From positions 62,001-126,000 of the forward strand of contig NZ_BMYD01000005.1 in the NCBI RefSeq assembly GCF_014652095.1: a stretch of 64,000 nt of DNA. Reading direction: 5' to 3'. The position numbers and the translations under genes are program-made. This DNA is from Cognatilysobacter bugurensis. GTDB lineage: Bacteria; Pseudomonadota; Gammaproteobacteria; Xanthomonadales; Xanthomonadaceae. The notes beneath the pieces were generated by a model that was not told the origin of the DNA, did no database searches, and saw only the letters and a list, made by a program, of their open reading frames with translations. Positions 1 to 7,909 of this stretch are shown in pieces (positions within the stretch are counted from its first letter, which is position 1; each line of letters begins with the position of its first letter).

Positions 1-5
1 CCGAC

Positions 6-148
6 CGCAGGCCGAACGCCTGCGATGGGTGCTCACGGAGGCGGCGCGGCGGTCACCCGTCGCGGTGGGTCGCATCGCCAGTGCCCATGCGATGCGATCG
101 ACGGCACGGGGTAGGCACGCACCGGCGGACCGCGCCGGCCCGCCGGTG
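6..148. other. Intergenic stretch with two inverted repeats; no gene recognised
   Basis: The first 164 bases before the AIM24-like gene hold no coding region I can support. Two perfect hairpins are visible: a 7-bp stem (cgcaggc/gcctgcg, 6-24) and a 9-bp stem (caccggcgg at 120-128 with ccgccggtg at 140-148). Neither is followed by a T run. The second lies just downstream of the stop of the minus-strand gene that ends at 165 and could help end its transcript. The start of the window may also contain the tail of a gene too short to identify. Confidence 0.4.
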
Positions 149-164
149 ATGCCTGTGCTCGCCG

Positions 165-1184
165 TCAGTTGTCGCCGTCGAGCAGCCGCCCGAGCCCGCC
201 GAGCATTGAACCCTCGCCGCGGGCCTGACCGCCGCCCTGGGGCGCCGCGGCGAGCATGCGGCCGGCCATGCGCGAGAACGGCAGCGACTGCAGCCAGACC
301 TTGCCCGGGCCGGTCAGCGTCGCGAGGAACACGCCTTCGCCGCCGAAGAACATGCTCTTGACCCCGCCGACCGGGCGCACGTCCATGCTCACGCCCGCGT
401 GGTAGGCGACCACGCAGCCGGTGTCGACGTCGAGCCGCTCGCCCGGCGCGAGATCGCGCTCGACCATCGTGCCGCCGGCGTGGATGAACACCCAGCCGTC
501 GCCTTCGAGCTTCTGCATGATGAAGCCCTCGCCGCCGAACAGGCCGGTGAGGATCTTGCGCTGCAAGTGGATGCCGACGGACACGCCGCGCGCGCCGGCG
601 AGGAAGCTGTCCTTCTGGCAGATCAGCCGGCCGCCGTGCTCGTCGAGCTTCATCGGCACCACGGTGCCCGGGTACGGCGCCGCGAACGCAACGCGCGCTT
701 TGCCACTGCCGGTGTGCGTGAACATCGTCGTGAACAGGCTCTCGCCGGTCAGCACGCGCTTGCCGGCCGAGAAGATCTTGTCCATGAAACCGCCGCCCTG
801 GCCCGAATGCGAGCCGTCGCCGAACACGGTGTCCATCTGGATGCTCGCGTCCTTGTACATGAGCGCGCCGGCCTCGGAGATCGCACTCTCGCCGGGATCG
901 AGCTCGATCTCCACGAACGGCATGTCGTTGCCGACGATGCGGAAGTCGATGTCGTCGCTGCGACCGCGCGCGCCGCCCGCGCCCGGAGGCGGCGGCATGT
1001 GCGGCGGCGGGCCGCCGGCAGGTGCGCGCAGCTCGGGCACCTCGCGCACGGGCTTCCAACCGCTCATGCCTTCGCGCCAGGCCTGCGCCTCGGGGTGCTG
1101 GCGCACGAATTCGAGCGCGGAGGCTTCATCGAGCGGGCCGACGCGGTCGGTGCCGTGCGGGGGAACGAAATACCACTGGGTCAT
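165..1184 (-). CDS. AIM24 family (TIGR00266-like) protein with N-terminal GYF_2-type domain
   Basis: 339 residues. Residues 1-50 resemble a GYF_2/DUF4339 module (WYF near the start, a central GPL, then WREGMSGWKPV). After a Pro/Gly-rich linker of about 25 residues comes an AIM24-type beta-rich domain from about residue 78 to 320, with the family's repeated glycine-rich strands such as GEGFIMQKLEGDGWVF and FFGGEGVFLATL. No signal peptide or membrane segment is visible, so it is probably cytosolic or peripheral. The bacterial family has no settled biochemical role; the name comes from a mitochondrial biogenesis protein. The fusion of a protein-interaction-like GYF_2 domain to AIM24 suggests a scaffold role, which is inference. 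It stands alone, 96 bases from the racemase gene upstream on the same strand. Confidence 0.85.
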   Translation of the reverse strand: MTQWYFVPPHGTDRVGPLDEASALEFVRQHPEAQAWREGMSGWKPVREVPELRAPAGGPPPHMPPPPGAGGARGRSDDIDFRIVGNDMPFVEIELDPGESAISEAGALMYKDASIQMDTVFGDGSHSGQGGGFMDKIFSAGKRVLTGESLFTTMFTHTGSGKARVAFAAPYPGTVVPMKLDEHGGRLICQKDSFLAGARGVSVGIHLQRKILTGLFGGEGFIMQKLEGDGWVFIHAGGTMVERDLAPGERLDVDTGCVVAYHAGVSMDVRPVGGVKSMFFGGEGVFLATLTGPGKVWLQSLPFSRMAGRMLAAAPQGGGQARGEGSMLGGLGRLLDGDN

Positions 1185-1280
1185 CGCGGCAATCCTTGTG
1201 CGGAAACAGGGGAGGCGAGTGTAGTCAGCGCACGCGGCGGCTTCAGGCTGGACGCCGGTTGCGCGTTGGGTGCGGTGCGG

Positions 1281-1970
1281 TCAGGCGAGTGCGGCGTGCG
1301 CGGCTGCATGCGCGTGCAGCGCCGCCGTGTCGAACAGCGGCACGCTCGCGTCATCGGCGGCAACGAGCAGGCCGATCTCGGTGCAGCCGAGGATCACGCC
1401 CTGCGCGCCGCGTTCGACGAGCGATTCAATGATCGCGCGGTACTGCGCGCGAGAAGCGTCCTCGATGCGGCCGCGGCACAGCTCGTCGTAGATCACCCGG
1501 TGCACGGTGGCGCCTTGCGTCTCGTCGGGAATGATCACCTCGAGGCCGCGGCGCTCGAGCCGCTCGCGCAGGAACGGCTGCTCCATCGTGAAGCGCGTGC
1601 CGAGCAGGCCGACGCGCGTGAGGCCCGCGGCATTGATCGCATCGGCGGTCGCGTCGGCGATGTGCACGAGCGGCAGGCCGCTCGCGGTTTCGACCGCATC
1701 GGCAACGAGATGCATCGTGTTCGCGCAGATCACGAGAAGTTCGGCCCCGCCCGCACGCAGCGCACGCGCAGCGTCGGCGAGCACGCGGCCGGCCGCGTCC
1801 CAGTCGCCCGCGCGCTGCAGCGCCTCGATCTGCGCGAAGTCCACGCTGTAGAGCAGCAGCCGCGCCGAATGCAGGCCGCCGAGACGCTGCGCGACCGTGC
1901 GGTTGATCTCGCGGTAGTAGGGAATCGTCGATTCCCAGCTCATGCCGCCGATGAGGCCCAGCGTCTTCAT
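1281..1970 (-). CDS. ygeA: Aspartate/glutamate racemase family protein (YgeA-like)
   Basis: 229 residues, the usual length for the family. The protein opens with MKTLGLIGGMSWESTIPYYR, almost the same as Escherichia coli YgeA, a PLP-independent broad-specificity amino-acid racemase. The two catalytic cysteines of the fold are present: one in VICANTMH (about residue 72) and one in LGCTEIGLL (about residue 185). I chose the ATG at 1970 because the glycine-rich first strand begins there; an upstream in-frame codon at 2000 would add ten unconserved residues. Expected role: interconversion of L- and D-amino acids in the cytosol, perhaps for cell-wall or D-amino-acid turnover. It is followed by the AIM24-like gene on the same strand and preceded by the M28 peptidase 81 bases away. 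Confidence 0.9.
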   Translation of the reverse strand: MKTLGLIGGMSWESTIPYYREINRTVAQRLGGLHSARLLLYSVDFAQIEALQRAGDWDAAGRVLADAARALRAGGAELLVICANTMHLVADAVETASGLPLVHIADATADAINAAGLTRVGLLGTRFTMEQPFLRERLERRGLEVIIPDETQGATVHRVIYDELCRGRIEDASRAQYRAIIESLVERGAQGVILGCTEIGLLVAADDASVPLFDTAALHAHAAAHAALA

Positions 1971-2051
1971 GCGATGCACCGTTGAATGCGATGACTGCAT
2001 GCTGCCGCCCTGCAGCGTGCGCGGCCCGTGCCGACGGTCACGGCCGGCGCG

Positions 2052-3743
2052 TCATTCCGCCGTCGAGGTCGCGGCAGGCACCGCGTTCTTGCCGAAGCGC
2101 TCGCCGAAGAAGTCGCCGGCGTTCCATTGCGGCCGCTTCGCGTCGTTGCCGATCAATGCACCGATGCGCGCATTGAGCCGCGCAAGCCGCGCCGCATCGC
2201 CGTACTGGATCGGCTGTGACGCGTCGTCGCTCGGCTCGTGATAGTGCTCGTCGAGAAAGCCCTTCAGCGCGGCGGTGCCGTCGACGCCGTCCTGCGTCGA
2301 CTCGATGCCGCCGTCGAGGTACACCGCCGGGATCCCGGCGCGGATGAACGCGTACTGATCGCTCCGCACGAACACGACTTCCTCGGGGAACGGATCGCGC
2401 GAGAGCCTGACGCCGACCTCGCGCGCGGCGCGCTCGACGATCGGCTGCAGGCTCGAATGCTCGACGCCGATCGGGATCACGTCGGACGTCGGCGCGAGCA
2501 GCACCGGCATGTCCATGTTGACGTTCGCGACGATCGAGCCGCGCGGCACGGTCGGATGCGTCGCGAACCACTCCGCGCCGAGCAGGCCTTTTTCCTCGGC
2601 GGTGAGCGCGATGAACACCGACGAGCGACCCGGCGCCTTCTCACCTGAGGCGAGTTCGCGCGCGGCCTCGAGCATGATGCCGACGCCGAGCGCGTTGTCG
2701 AGCGCGCCGTTGTAGATCGCGTCGCCGTTCACCGGCGTGCCGATGCCGACGTGATCGAGGTGCGCGGTGAATGCGACATGCTCGCCGGCGAGCTTCGAAT
2801 CCGAACCCGGCAGCCGGCCGACGACATTGCGCGACTCGGCGTTCTCGATGCGCGTGCGCGCGGCCAGCGTGAGCGTGCCCGGCAGGTCGAACGGCGCCGG
2901 TGTGCCCGCCTTCGCGGCCTTGAACACCGGTTTCGGATCGCGGCCGAGCAGCGCAGCCGCGTTCGCGGCGCTCACGCTCGCGACGACCTGGAGCTGCGGG
3001 AACGTGTCGACGCCCTTGCCGTCCGCACCGCGCAGGCGCATGCCCGGATGGTCCCAATGCGCGGCGCCGCGCGCCCACGGTCGGCGCGCCTCGTCGTCGT
3101 CGGTCGCGACGAACACCGCGCCGACCGCGCCGCGGCGCGCGAGTTCGGCAAGCTTTTCGCGTGTCGATGAATAGAACGCACGGCGGTCGTTGTCGAACTT
3201 CTCCGGGGCGCCCGCGAACAGCACTGCGATCTTGCCGGTGACATCGATGCCGCGGAAATCGTCGTGCCCGAGCGCCGGCGCATGCACGCCCTGACCGACG
3301 AACACGGCCGGCGCGCTCACGCGTGCATCGGCCGCGTTGTAGTTGAGCGCGGGCAGGAAGTCGTCGCGAAAACGCAGCGCGCGGCTCGCGCCGTCGCGCT
3401 CGATGCGCAGCTCGCCGCCGGGCTCGCGCACCGCGCGCAGCAGCGGCACGCGCTGGAAGTAGGTGCCGTCATCACCGCCGGGCGCGAGGCCGATCGCGCG
3501 CATGCGCTCGGCGACGTAGAGCGAGGCGAGTTCATAACCGCGCGTGCCGGCTTCGCGGCCTTCGAGCAGGTCGTCGGCGAGAAAGCGCACGTCGGCCTCG
3601 ATGCGCTGCGCGGCGGTGCCGGGCGCGGGCCGCACGTCGCGCGGCACGGGGGCATCTGCGCGGCCGGCTGGGACCTGGTCCGCGCTGCATGCGCTCAGCG
3701 CGAGGCCCATTGCGATCCCGTAAAACCAGCCGACTGCGCGCAT
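2052..3743 (-). CDS. M28 family metallopeptidase with PA insert, predicted lipoprotein
   Basis: 563 residues. The N-terminus has a short hydrophobic segment ending in LSAC, a lipobox with Cys19, so an envelope-anchored lipoprotein is likely. A protease-associated (PA) type insert lies at about residues 140-290. The M28 zinc-peptidase core is complete: H328 and D330 in AHLDHVG, D349 in LDNALG, the Glu pair E383/E384 in TAEEKG, D411 in NVNMDMP and a late His in YHEPSDD (about 517). All five di-zinc ligands and the catalytic Glu are therefore visible. Family members are aminopeptidases acting on peptides in the periplasm. Transcribed alone, diverging from nothing obvious; 233 bases separate it from the rhomboid gene upstream. 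Confidence 0.92.
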   Translation of the reverse strand: MRAVGWFYGIAMGLALSACSADQVPAGRADAPVPRDVRPAPGTAAQRIEADVRFLADDLLEGREAGTRGYELASLYVAERMRAIGLAPGGDDGTYFQRVPLLRAVREPGGELRIERDGASRALRFRDDFLPALNYNAADARVSAPAVFVGQGVHAPALGHDDFRGIDVTGKIAVLFAGAPEKFDNDRRAFYSSTREKLAELARRGAVGAVFVATDDDEARRPWARGAAHWDHPGMRLRGADGKGVDTFPQLQVVASVSAANAAALLGRDPKPVFKAAKAGTPAPFDLPGTLTLAARTRIENAESRNVVGRLPGSDSKLAGEHVAFTAHLDHVGIGTPVNGDAIYNGALDNALGVGIMLEAARELASGEKAPGRSSVFIALTAEEKGLLGAEWFATHPTVPRGSIVANVNMDMPVLLAPTSDVIPIGVEHSSLQPIVERAAREVGVRLSRDPFPEEVVFVRSDQYAFIRAGIPAVYLDGGIESTQDGVDGTAALKGFLDEHYHEPSDDASQPIQYGDAARLARLNARIGALIGNDAKRPQWNAGDFFGERFGKNAVPAATSTAE

Positions 3744-3976
3744 CCGATGTCCTCGACGTCATGGGCGCCGTCGACGCGGCGCGGGCAAACCGATCGCGCC
3801 GAGCCTACCGGATCGATTGCCGCGGCCGGTTGGCGTGAGCGGTCAGGTGCGGGCAAGCGGCGGTGCACCGCACACCGTGCGGCGACGACACCGGAGTGAT
3901 CAGCCGTTCGGTGCGCTGCGGCGCCATCGATCCCAACGTCGCAGGTAACGGCCACGAACGAACCGCTGCGCCCCCG

Positions 3977-4750
3977 CTAGTCGTGCGGCGGCCGCCGGAA
4001 CGGCACCACCTCGCCGCGTCGCGTGTCGCGTTGCCACAGCACCGGCACGTCGTCGGGGCGCGGGCGTTCGAACTCGTCGCGGTCGGCCTGCGTGATCTCC
4101 GAGGCGGCCTCTTCTTCGACTTCCCAGCTGTAGCGGCGGCGCGGAAGGGCGGGATCGGCACGACGCCACAGCGCGGCCGCGATCAGGCCGCCGAGCGCGC
4201 CGCCGAGGTGCGACTGCCACGACACGCCGGCCTCGCGCGGCAGCACGCCGAGCACCATGCCGCCGTAGAGCAGGAACGCGATCATCGCCGCGGCGACCGC
4301 GGGCCGGTCGCGGCGCAACAGGCCGAGACCAAGCAGCAGAAACATGAGGCCGTAGGTGACGCCGCTCGCGCCGAGGTGGTACGAGCCGGCATCGCCGAGC
4401 CCCCACGCGGCCAGCCCGGAGCCGAGCCACGCGAACGGCAGCGCCCGCACGAGCGCGCGCGGGTACAGCCCGCCGGCCAGCGTGCCGAGTGTGAGCACCG
4501 CGATCGCATTCGCGGCCAGGTGCTCGAACGAGCCGTGCAGCAGCGGCGCGGCCAGCAGGCCGCGCCAGTTCGAAAGATCGCCCGGTTGCACCGCCCACGC
4601 GCGCACGTCGAACGCGCCCTGCGCGGAGAACACCGCGACGAGCACGAGGACGGCGGCGAGCGCGAGGTTGAAGGCGCGCCGCCAGCGCCGGCCGTCGGCC
4701 GTGCGCTGGCGGGGCGAATCGGACGGCAGGTCGTGGTCGGGCAGGTGCAT
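3977..4750 (-). CDS. Rhomboid family intramembrane serine protease
   Basis: 257 residues with about six hydrophobic segments between residues 26 and 195 and a charged cytoplasmic tail of about 60 residues. The rhomboid signature is complete: H77 and N81 in HLAAN of the second helix, the catalytic Ser129 in GASG, and the catalytic His181 in WQSHLGG of the last core helix, followed by the helix-packing GGALGG. It would cleave membrane-anchored substrates inside the inner membrane; the substrate is unknown. The gene lies 51 bases downstream of the TerC-type gene on the same strand, with a strong 12-bp inverted repeat in the gap, so it may be co-transcribed with partial attenuation. The long C-terminal tail is not needed for catalysis and is variable in the family. 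Confidence 0.9.
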   Translation of the reverse strand: MHLPDHDLPSDSPRQRTADGRRWRRAFNLALAAVLVLVAVFSAQGAFDVRAWAVQPGDLSNWRGLLAAPLLHGSFEHLAANAIAVLTLGTLAGGLYPRALVRALPFAWLGSGLAAWGLGDAGSYHLGASGVTYGLMFLLLGLGLLRRDRPAVAAAMIAFLLYGGMVLGVLPREAGVSWQSHLGGALGGLIAAALWRRADPALPRRRYSWEVEEEAASEITQADRDEFERPRPDDVPVLWQRDTRRGEVVPFRRPPHD

Positions 4751-4762
4751 GCGCCCGAAGTG

Positions 4763-4796
4763 GCGGCGCCGGCCGTGAACACAAGGCCGGCGCCGC
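4763..4796 (-). repeat. Perfect 12-bp inverted repeat between terC-like and rhomboid genes
   Basis: gcggcgccggcc at 4763-4774 pairs with ggccggcgccgc at 4785-4796, with a 10-base loop. On the minus strand the stem ends 12 bases before the rhomboid ATG at 4750. No T run follows, so it is not a classical terminator. It could stabilise the 3' end of the terC transcript or shade the rhomboid ribosome-binding region. Confidence 0.6.
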
Positions 4797-4801
4797 GGCG
4801 G

Positions 4802-5764
4802 TCAATGGACCGCGGGGTCCTCGACCTTCGGCCGCAGCAGGCTCAGCGCGACGGTCGTGGCGATAATGGCGGCGACCACGCCGAGCGAGACCGCGATCGG
4901 GATCTTGTACACGTCGATCAGCAGCATCTTCGTGCCGATGAACATCAGCACGAGCGCGAGTCCGTACGGCAGCAGGTGGAAACGGTCGGCGAGGCCGGCG
5001 AGCAGGAAGAACATCGCGCGCAGGCCGAGCACCGCGAACACGTTCGAGGTGAGCACGATGAACGGATCGTCGGTGATCGCGAAGATCGCCGGGATCGAGT
5101 CGACCGCGAAGATCACGTCGGTGATGCCGACCATGACGATCACGATGAACAGCGGCGTGTACAGGCGCTTGCCGTGCTCGAGCACCGACAGCTTGCTGCC
5201 GACGTAACCGCGCGTCATCGGCACGTGGTTCGTGAGCCAGCGCAGCAGCGGGTTGTTGTCGAGGTCGGGTTCCTTGCCGGCCGCCCACAGCATCTTGACG
5301 CCGGTCAGCAGCAGGAAGATGCCGAACACGTAGAGGATCCAGTGGAACTTCTGCAGCAGCAGCGCACCGGCGAAGATCATGATCGCGCGCAACACGATCG
5401 CACCGAGCACGCCGATGATGAGCACCTTCTGGCGCTGCTCCTCGGGCACCGCGAAGTAGGTGAACAGCATCAGGAACACGAAGATGTTGTCGACCGCGAG
5501 CGATTTCTCGACGAGGTAACCGGTCAGGTACTCGAGCGCGACGCGCTGGCCTTCCTCGGCGCCGGACTGCCCGCTGACGTACCACCACAGCCAGCCGCCG
5601 AACGCGAGCGCGAGCACGACCCAGCCGATGCTCCAGGCCAGGGCTTCCTTGAAGGTGACGCGGTGCGGCCCGCCGTGGCGCATGAGCACCAGATCGACGA
5701 GCAGGGCGACGACGACGAGCGCGCCAAACGCGCTCCACAAAACGGGACTACCTATGGTTTCCAT
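4802..5764 (-). CDS. TerC/Alx family membrane protein (probable manganese exporter)
   Basis: 320 residues, the usual size of Alx/TerC proteins, with about nine hydrophobic helices. The two family motifs carrying membrane-embedded acidic residues are present: EKSLAVDNIFVF (about residue 75) and DVIFAVDSIPAIFA (about 210), followed by SNVFAVLGLRAMFFLLAGL. E. coli Alx, controlled by the same riboswitch class, is implicated in manganese homeostasis, so Mn(II) export or buffering is the likely role here. I chose the ATG at 5764 because METIG starts the first helix and a GGAG lies about nine bases upstream; a longer in-frame reading from 5863 would run through the riboswitch. Expression is probably raised by Mn(II) through the leader at 5840-5962. 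Confidence 0.9.
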   Translation of the reverse strand: METIGSPVLWSAFGALVVVALLVDLVLMRHGGPHRVTFKEALAWSIGWVVLALAFGGWLWWYVSGQSGAEEGQRVALEYLTGYLVEKSLAVDNIFVFLMLFTYFAVPEEQRQKVLIIGVLGAIVLRAIMIFAGALLLQKFHWILYVFGIFLLLTGVKMLWAAGKEPDLDNNPLLRWLTNHVPMTRGYVGSKLSVLEHGKRLYTPLFIVIVMVGITDVIFAVDSIPAIFAITDDPFIVLTSNVFAVLGLRAMFFLLAGLADRFHLLPYGLALVLMFIGTKMLLIDVYKIPIAVSLGVVAAIIATTVALSLLRPKVEDPAVH

Positions 5765-5822
5765 GACGAGGCTCCGGGGCGGACACGACGGACCGCGGTC
5801 GAATCTGCATCGCCTGGACGCA

Positions 5823-5845
5823 CCTTCGCCGCGGATCGGCGAAGG
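5823..5845 (-). promoter_or_regulatory. Competing 9-bp stem at the 3' side of the Mn riboswitch (expression platform)
   Basis: ccttcgccg (5823-5831) and cggcgaagg (5837-5845) form a perfect 9-bp stem with a 5-base loop. Read on the minus strand, the first arm of this hairpin, CCTTCGCCG, contains the CCTTC that should close P1 of the yybP-ykoY aptamer with the 5' GAAGG. The two structures therefore exclude each other, as expected of a switching element. There is no T run after the stem, so control may be translational or Rho-dependent rather than by an intrinsic terminator. Confidence 0.6.
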
Positions 5846-5962
5846 TCTCGCTCGCAGGCCCATGGTTCTGCATGGGGGCCTGCCGTGGCACCGAGGCGCG
5901 ACCTGATCGTCGCAAAACCCGTAATGACGGCGCCGCTGTGTGGGAGCTACTCCCCTTCAGGG
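5840..5962 (-). promoter_or_regulatory. yybP-ykoY (manganese) riboswitch upstream of terC-like gene
   Basis: Read on the minus strand, the leader starts with GAAGGGGAGTAGCTCC (about 5957-5942) and ends with CGAGCGAGACCTTC (about 5854-5841). These match the two conserved halves of the yybP-ykoY aptamer: the 5' GGGGAGUAGC block, and the 3' GAGACC block whose CCTTC re-pairs with GAAGG to close P1. The region between them holds paired arms of the expected length. This class senses Mn(II) and commonly precedes alx/terC and mntP genes, and here it sits directly before a TerC/Alx gene. The leader from the predicted transcription start to the ATG is about 195 nt. Confidence 0.82.
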
Positions 5963-5966
5963 CGCG

Positions 5967-5996
5967 ATGTAACCCTGCGTTCGGGTAGCGCGTCAA
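5967..5996 (-). promoter_or_regulatory. Predicted promoter of the riboswitch-terC transcript
   Basis: On the minus strand TTGACG (5996-5991) is followed after 18 bases by TTACAT (5972-5967). The -35 box matches consensus at five of six positions; the -10 box is weak. Transcription would begin only a few bases before the first conserved block of the riboswitch, which supports the call. Confidence 0.55.
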
Positions 5997-6005
5997 GCGC
6001 GCGAC

Positions 6006-6011
6006 TACAAT
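6006..6011 (+). promoter_or_regulatory. -10 box TACAAT six bases before the rlmI ATG (possible leaderless start)
   Basis: TACAAT occupies 6006-6011 and the ATG of rlmI is at 6018, exactly six bases after the box. A start of transcription about seven bases after the -10 box would fall on the A of the ATG, giving a leaderless mRNA. No Shine-Dalgarno sequence precedes the gene and no good -35 is seen. Confidence 0.5.
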
Positions 6012-6017
6012 GGTGTG

Positions 6018-7214
6018 ATGACCGCCCATGATCCGACGCGCCCCGTGGTGCGCCTCAAGAACGCCTGGAAGTCCAGCCACCCGTGGATTTTCCAGCGCCT
6101 CGTCGATAAACCCGCGCAGCGCCCGAAGCCTGGCCAGATCGTCGACGTCGTCGGCGTGGACGGCGACTGGATCGGCCGCGGCTTCTACAACGGGCATTCG
6201 CGCATCGCGTTGCGCATGCTCGAGTCGCACCCGGACGTCGACGTCGACGCGGGCTGGTTCTCGCGCAAGATCGCCGCCGCGGTCGCGCTGCGCCGCGAGT
6301 TCCTCAAGCTCGACGAGGTCAGCGACGCCTGGCGCGTGGTGCACAGCGAGGGCGACGGCCTGTCGGGCCTGGTCGTCGACCGCTACGGCGATTTGATCGT
6401 CGTCGAGTTCTTCTCGGCCGGCATGTACCGCCACCGCGAATGGATCTACGCCGCGCTGTCCGAGCAGTTCCCGGGCTGCCGCTTCTACAGCTTCGCCGAC
6501 GAGCACGTGCAGAAGCAGGAAAGCTTCGATTACAAGCCTGTTTACAGTGGTGGCAACCCGCGCGATGTGCCGCCGGCGGTGATCACCGAGTACGACGTGA
6601 AGTTCCGCGCCGACCCGGCCGGCGCGCACAAGACGGGTTTCTTCGCCGACCAGCGCGAAAACCGCCAGTGGCTCAGCGAACGCGTCGAAGGCAAGCGCGT
6701 GCTCGACCTGTGCTGCAACACCGGCGGCTTCGGTGTATATGCCGCCGTGCGCGGCGCGAGCGAAGTCGTCGGCATCGACATCGACGAGGACGTGCTCGAG
6801 ATTGCGCGCGGCAACGCCAAGCTCAACAGCGCGCGCGTGAAGTTCATCCAGGCCGACGTGTTCCCGTGGATGCGCGATGCGGGCATCCGCGGCGACCTGT
6901 TCGACGTGGTGATCCTCGACCCGGCGAAGATGACGCGCGACCGCGAGCAGGTGATCCCCGCGCTCAAGAAATACCTCGACATGAACAAGCTCGCGCTCGG
7001 CTGCGTCGCGCCTGGCGGGCTGTTTGCGACGTTCTCGTGCACGGGCCTGGTCAGCGAGGACCAGTTCCTCGACATGCTGCGCCGCGCGGCGTTCTATTCG
7101 AACCGCACCGTGCAGGTGCTCAAGATCGCCGGCGCGGGCGCGGACCACCCGTTCCTCGCGCAGGTGCCGGAGTCGCGCTACCTCAAGGCCGTGTTCTGCC
7201 GCGTGCTGGACTGA
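6018..7214 (+). CDS. rlmI: Class I SAM-dependent rRNA methyltransferase, RlmI-like
   Basis: 398 residues, close to the 396 of E. coli RlmI, which forms m5C1962 in 23S rRNA. An N-terminal PUA-type RNA-binding domain covers about residues 5-85, followed by an EEHEE-like middle part and a Rossmann methyltransferase domain. The SAM site is LDLCCNTGGFG (about residue 232), the acidic end of strand 2 is VVGIDID, and motif IV is VVILDPAKMT, where the family more often has DPPKF. The Cys of FSCTG near residue 340 fits the catalytic cysteine of m5C methyltransferases. ATG 6018 was preferred to the adjacent GTG 6015 because it sits exactly six bases after the -10 box. It diverges from the riboswitch-terC transcript and converges on the DUF421 gene. 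Confidence 0.88.
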   Translation: MTAHDPTRPVVRLKNAWKSSHPWIFQRLVDKPAQRPKPGQIVDVVGVDGDWIGRGFYNGHSRIALRMLESHPDVDVDAGWFSRKIAAAVALRREFLKLDEVSDAWRVVHSEGDGLSGLVVDRYGDLIVVEFFSAGMYRHREWIYAALSEQFPGCRFYSFADEHVQKQESFDYKPVYSGGNPRDVPPAVITEYDVKFRADPAGAHKTGFFADQRENRQWLSERVEGKRVLDLCCNTGGFGVYAAVRGASEVVGIDIDEDVLEIARGNAKLNSARVKFIQADVFPWMRDAGIRGDLFDVVILDPAKMTRDREQVIPALKKYLDMNKLALGCVAPGGLFATFSCTGLVSEDQFLDMLRRAAFYSNRTVQVLKIAGAGADHPFLAQVPESRYLKAVFCRVLD

Positions 7215-7220
7215 GCCTGC

Positions 7221-7239
7221 GCGCCCCGCACAGGGGCGC
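7221..7239. terminator. GC hairpin between convergent rlmI and DUF421 genes
   Basis: gcgcccc (7221-7227) and ggggcgc (7233-7239) form a perfect 7-bp stem with a 5-base loop in the 31-base gap between two converging genes. A T run is absent on both sides, so it is at best a weak bidirectional terminator or 3'-end stabiliser. Confidence 0.45.
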
Positions 7240-7245
7240 AGCGGC

Positions 7246-7818
7246 TTACTTGCGCTCGTGTTCCTTCTGGGGCGAGCCGATCCCTGGCACGTCCGCCAGC
7301 GCCGAGCAGCTGTCGGTTTCCACGGTGCGTACCACGCTGAACGTGCCGTCGGTTTCGAGCACGACCGCGCGCACGTCCTCGAGCGCGCCGATGCCCTTGG
7401 CGCGGATCGCGGTGCGGATCTCCGATTCGGTGACCCGTTGCTTGCGCAGCGCGTCTTCGAGGATGCAGCCGTTCTCGAGCAGCAACGTCGGTTCGGCCTT
7501 GATCAGCTTGCGCACCCACTGCGAGCGCACCGACGCCCAGGTGATCACGTACTGGAAGCCGATCAGCATGCCGAGCGCGAACAGGCCCTGCGCGAGCGCG
7601 ACGTTCTTCGACGTCAGGATCGACGCGAGCGTGGAGCCGAGCGCGATCGTTACGATGAAGTCGAACGCATTCCATTTCGACAGCGTGCGCTTGCCTGAAA
7701 TGCGCAGGAAGAGAACGAGAAACAGGTATCCGACCACGGCGACGATCAGCGTGCGGCCGAGTGCCGGCCAGCTGTCGAAGAACGTCTTGGTGAAGAACGA
7801 GGCGCTGCTGCTGTCCAT
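7246..7818 (-). CDS. DUF421 (YetF-like) membrane protein
   Basis: 190 residues. Three hydrophobic segments lie between residues 20 and 95, followed by a cytosolic alpha/beta domain. The family pattern is clear: GKRTLSKWNAFDFIVTIALGS after the first helix, then the soluble part with LLLENGCILEDALRKQRVTESEIRTAIR and a closing strand FSVVRT. The DUF421/YetF family is widespread and its biochemical function is not settled; in Bacillus spores related proteins affect membrane properties. The ATG at 7818 has a GGGAG about six bases upstream. The gene converges with rlmI and diverges from rmuC; nothing nearby points to a pathway. Confidence 0.85.
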   Translation of the reverse strand: MDSSSASFFTKTFFDSWPALGRTLIVAVVGYLFLVLFLRISGKRTLSKWNAFDFIVTIALGSTLASILTSKNVALAQGLFALGMLIGFQYVITWASVRSQWVRKLIKAEPTLLLENGCILEDALRKQRVTESEIRTAIRAKGIGALEDVRAVVLETDGTFSVVRTVETDSCSALADVPGIGSPQKEHERK

Positions 7819-7909
7819 CGGGACTCCCGTGTTGGCAGGCCGTTCAGTAGGCCACGCGCGCGGTGGGCAGGCGGTGATCCCGGCGCAACCGCGCGTGTCG
7901 TCTCAGAGG

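Noticed and set aside
5765-5863. N-terminal extension of the TerC-type protein
   Set aside because: It would be encoded by the riboswitch 3' half and contains no membrane-protein features; the ATG at 5764 has a ribosome-binding site.
3863-6031. Plus-strand open frame of 722 codons
   Set aside because: Antisense to the rhomboid and TerC-type genes and the riboswitch; composition rich in Arg, Glu and His with no recognisable fold.
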